Assembly (NCBI GenBank): GCA_003448875.1 | Contig: DLXG01000253.1 | Location: 1 to 6,588, forward strand | DNA length: 6,588 nt | Source: Anaerolineaceae bacterium | GTDB lineage: Bacteria > Chloroflexota > Anaerolineae > Anaerolineales > Anaerolineaceae | Direction of reading: 5' to 3' | Shown: in pieces, positions 6,257 to 6,588 of the stretch | Position numbering within the stretch: position 1 is the first letter of the stretch | Layout: every line of letters begins with the position of its first letter | The notes under the pieces: model-generated | Databases searched by the model: none | What the model was told of the DNA's origin: nothing | Seen by the model: only the letters and a program-made list of their open reading frames with translations | Position numbers and translations under genes: made by a program

Positions 6257-6475
6257 ATGGATGCCAAAGTCCTTCAAAATGTGTGCCGGCAGGTCTATCA
6301 AAAACACCCCGAAGTTCGCGGGGTAACCCCCAAAGTTAAACCCCAAACCAGCAGCACCTTTTTGCTCATTTTTGAGAGTAAAGGCACAACTGCCAATGGG
6401 CAAACTATCCGGCATACCATCCGAGCGGTCGTTACCGCCGAAGGAAAGATCACCAAACTTTCATCATCCCGCTAA
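6257..6475 (+). CDS. Small protein of unknown function (72 residues), downstream of ftsZ
   Basis: I do not recognise a named family. The short protein is basic. It has an N-terminal helix-like stretch (MDAKVLQNVCRQVYQKHPEV) followed by alternating hydrophobic segments suggesting a small beta-sheet: TFLLIFESKG (34-43), IRHTIRAVVTAEGKITKL (51-68), and a tail of Ser-Ser-Ser-Arg. There is no signal peptide, transmembrane segment or metal-binding cysteine cluster. An AGGA at 6246-6249 lies 7 nt from the ATG, and the gene starts 20 nt after the ftsZ stop, which argues that it is real and in the ftsZ operon. Function is unknown; a DNA-, nucleotide- or FtsZ-binding accessory would only be a guess. 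Confidence 0.75.
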   Translation: MDAKVLQNVCRQVYQKHPEVRGVTPKVKPQTSSTFLLIFESKGTTANGQTIRHTIRAVVTAEGKITKLSSSR

Positions 6476-6478
6476 GGC

Positions 6479-6484
6479 GGAGGT
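6479..6484 (+). promoter_or_regulatory. Strong Shine-Dalgarno for the last, truncated gene
   Basis: A perfect GGAGGT lies 5 nt before the ATG at 6490 and immediately after the stop of the 72-residue gene. It is the strongest ribosome binding site in the window and supports the reality of the short open frame that follows. Confidence 0.75.
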
Positions 6485-6489
6485 TAATC

Positions 6490-6588
6490 ATGAACAGTTC
6501 ACTTTACAACAAGTGCGAGTTGATCTTCTGGGATGTAGCCATTGACCTACTCACCCGTTCGGTTTGGCTGCGCAACCTCATTCGACGA
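6490..6588 (+). CDS. Start of an unidentified protein (3' truncated by window edge)
   Basis: The frame from this ATG stays open for 33 codons to the end of the window (MNSSLYNKCELIFWDVAIDL at the N-terminus, then LTRSVWLRNLIRR). I do not recognise it. The visible part looks like an amphipathic helix rich in aromatic residues (two Trp, one Phe, one Tyr) with a basic end. There is no obvious signal peptide. It starts 14 nt after the preceding stop and has a perfect Shine-Dalgarno, so it is very probably the fourth gene of the plus-strand operon. Nothing can be said about its length or function from this window. Confidence 0.65.
   Translation, partial: MNSSLYNKCELIFWDVAIDLLTRSVWLRNLIRR

Noticed and set aside
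6307..6323. Small GC hairpin (CCCCG / CGGGG) as a terminator after ftsZ
   Set aside because: The stem is only 5 bp, lies inside the 72-residue gene and has no T-run after it.
1..6588. Mobile element, CRISPR array, tRNA or prophage signals
   Set aside because: I saw no transposase or integrase motif, no regularly spaced repeats, no tRNA-like cloverleaf and no abrupt change in composition. The window reads as ordinary chromosome.

Overview
The window looks like ordinary chromosomal DNA of a bacterium from the phylum Chloroflexota, most likely class Anaerolineae. It has roughly balanced base composition, tightly packed genes and no sign of a mobile element. The lineage call is an inference. It rests on my general recollection of similar proteins (the DUF3536-type GH57 protein, the TIM-barrel protein with a DRPN motif, and an FtsZ ending in DIPAFLRRR) and not on a search.

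Layout: (1) 1-1194, plus strand: the C-terminal part of the DNA mismatch repair ATPase MutS, cut by the window's left edge. (2) 3574 down to 1196, minus strand: a two-gene operon. An atypical short-chain dehydrogenase/NAD-binding epimerase-like protein comes first, and a GH57-like (DUF3536) glycosidase family protein follows. The stop codon of the first directly abuts the ATG of the second. The GH57 stop is one base from the mutS stop, so the two genes converge with no spacer. (3) 3575-3709: a 135-bp divergent promoter region with a perfect extended -10 box for the minus operon, placed so close to the ATG that the mRNA should be nearly leaderless, and three CAAATG boxes. (4) 3710 to the right edge, plus strand: a probable four-gene operon made of a cytoplasmic TIM-barrel, glycosidase-like protein, an FtsZ-family tubulin homologue, a 72-residue protein of unknown function, and the first 33 codons of an unrecognised gene.

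The most interesting part is the plus-strand operon. The TIM-barrel protein resembles clan-A glycoside hydrolases in layout, but the expected catalytic glutamates appear to be replaced (DRPN where NEPN is expected, LQAG where TEGG is expected). It also has no signal peptide, so it may be a non-catalytic sugar- or cell-wall-precursor-binding protein. Directly downstream is an FtsZ with a full GTP-binding signature and C-terminal peptide. It carries His in place of the second catalytic Asp of the T7 loop, an altered T2 loop, and no neighbouring ftsA, ftsQ or mur genes. The GTPase cycle of this FtsZ may therefore be unusual, and the co-transcribed proteins are candidates for lineage-specific division or cytoskeletal partners. 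These functional links are inferences from gene order and motif reading.

No tRNA, rRNA, CRISPR array, insertion sequence or strong intrinsic terminator was seen. There is no gene-free stretch over 300 bases.
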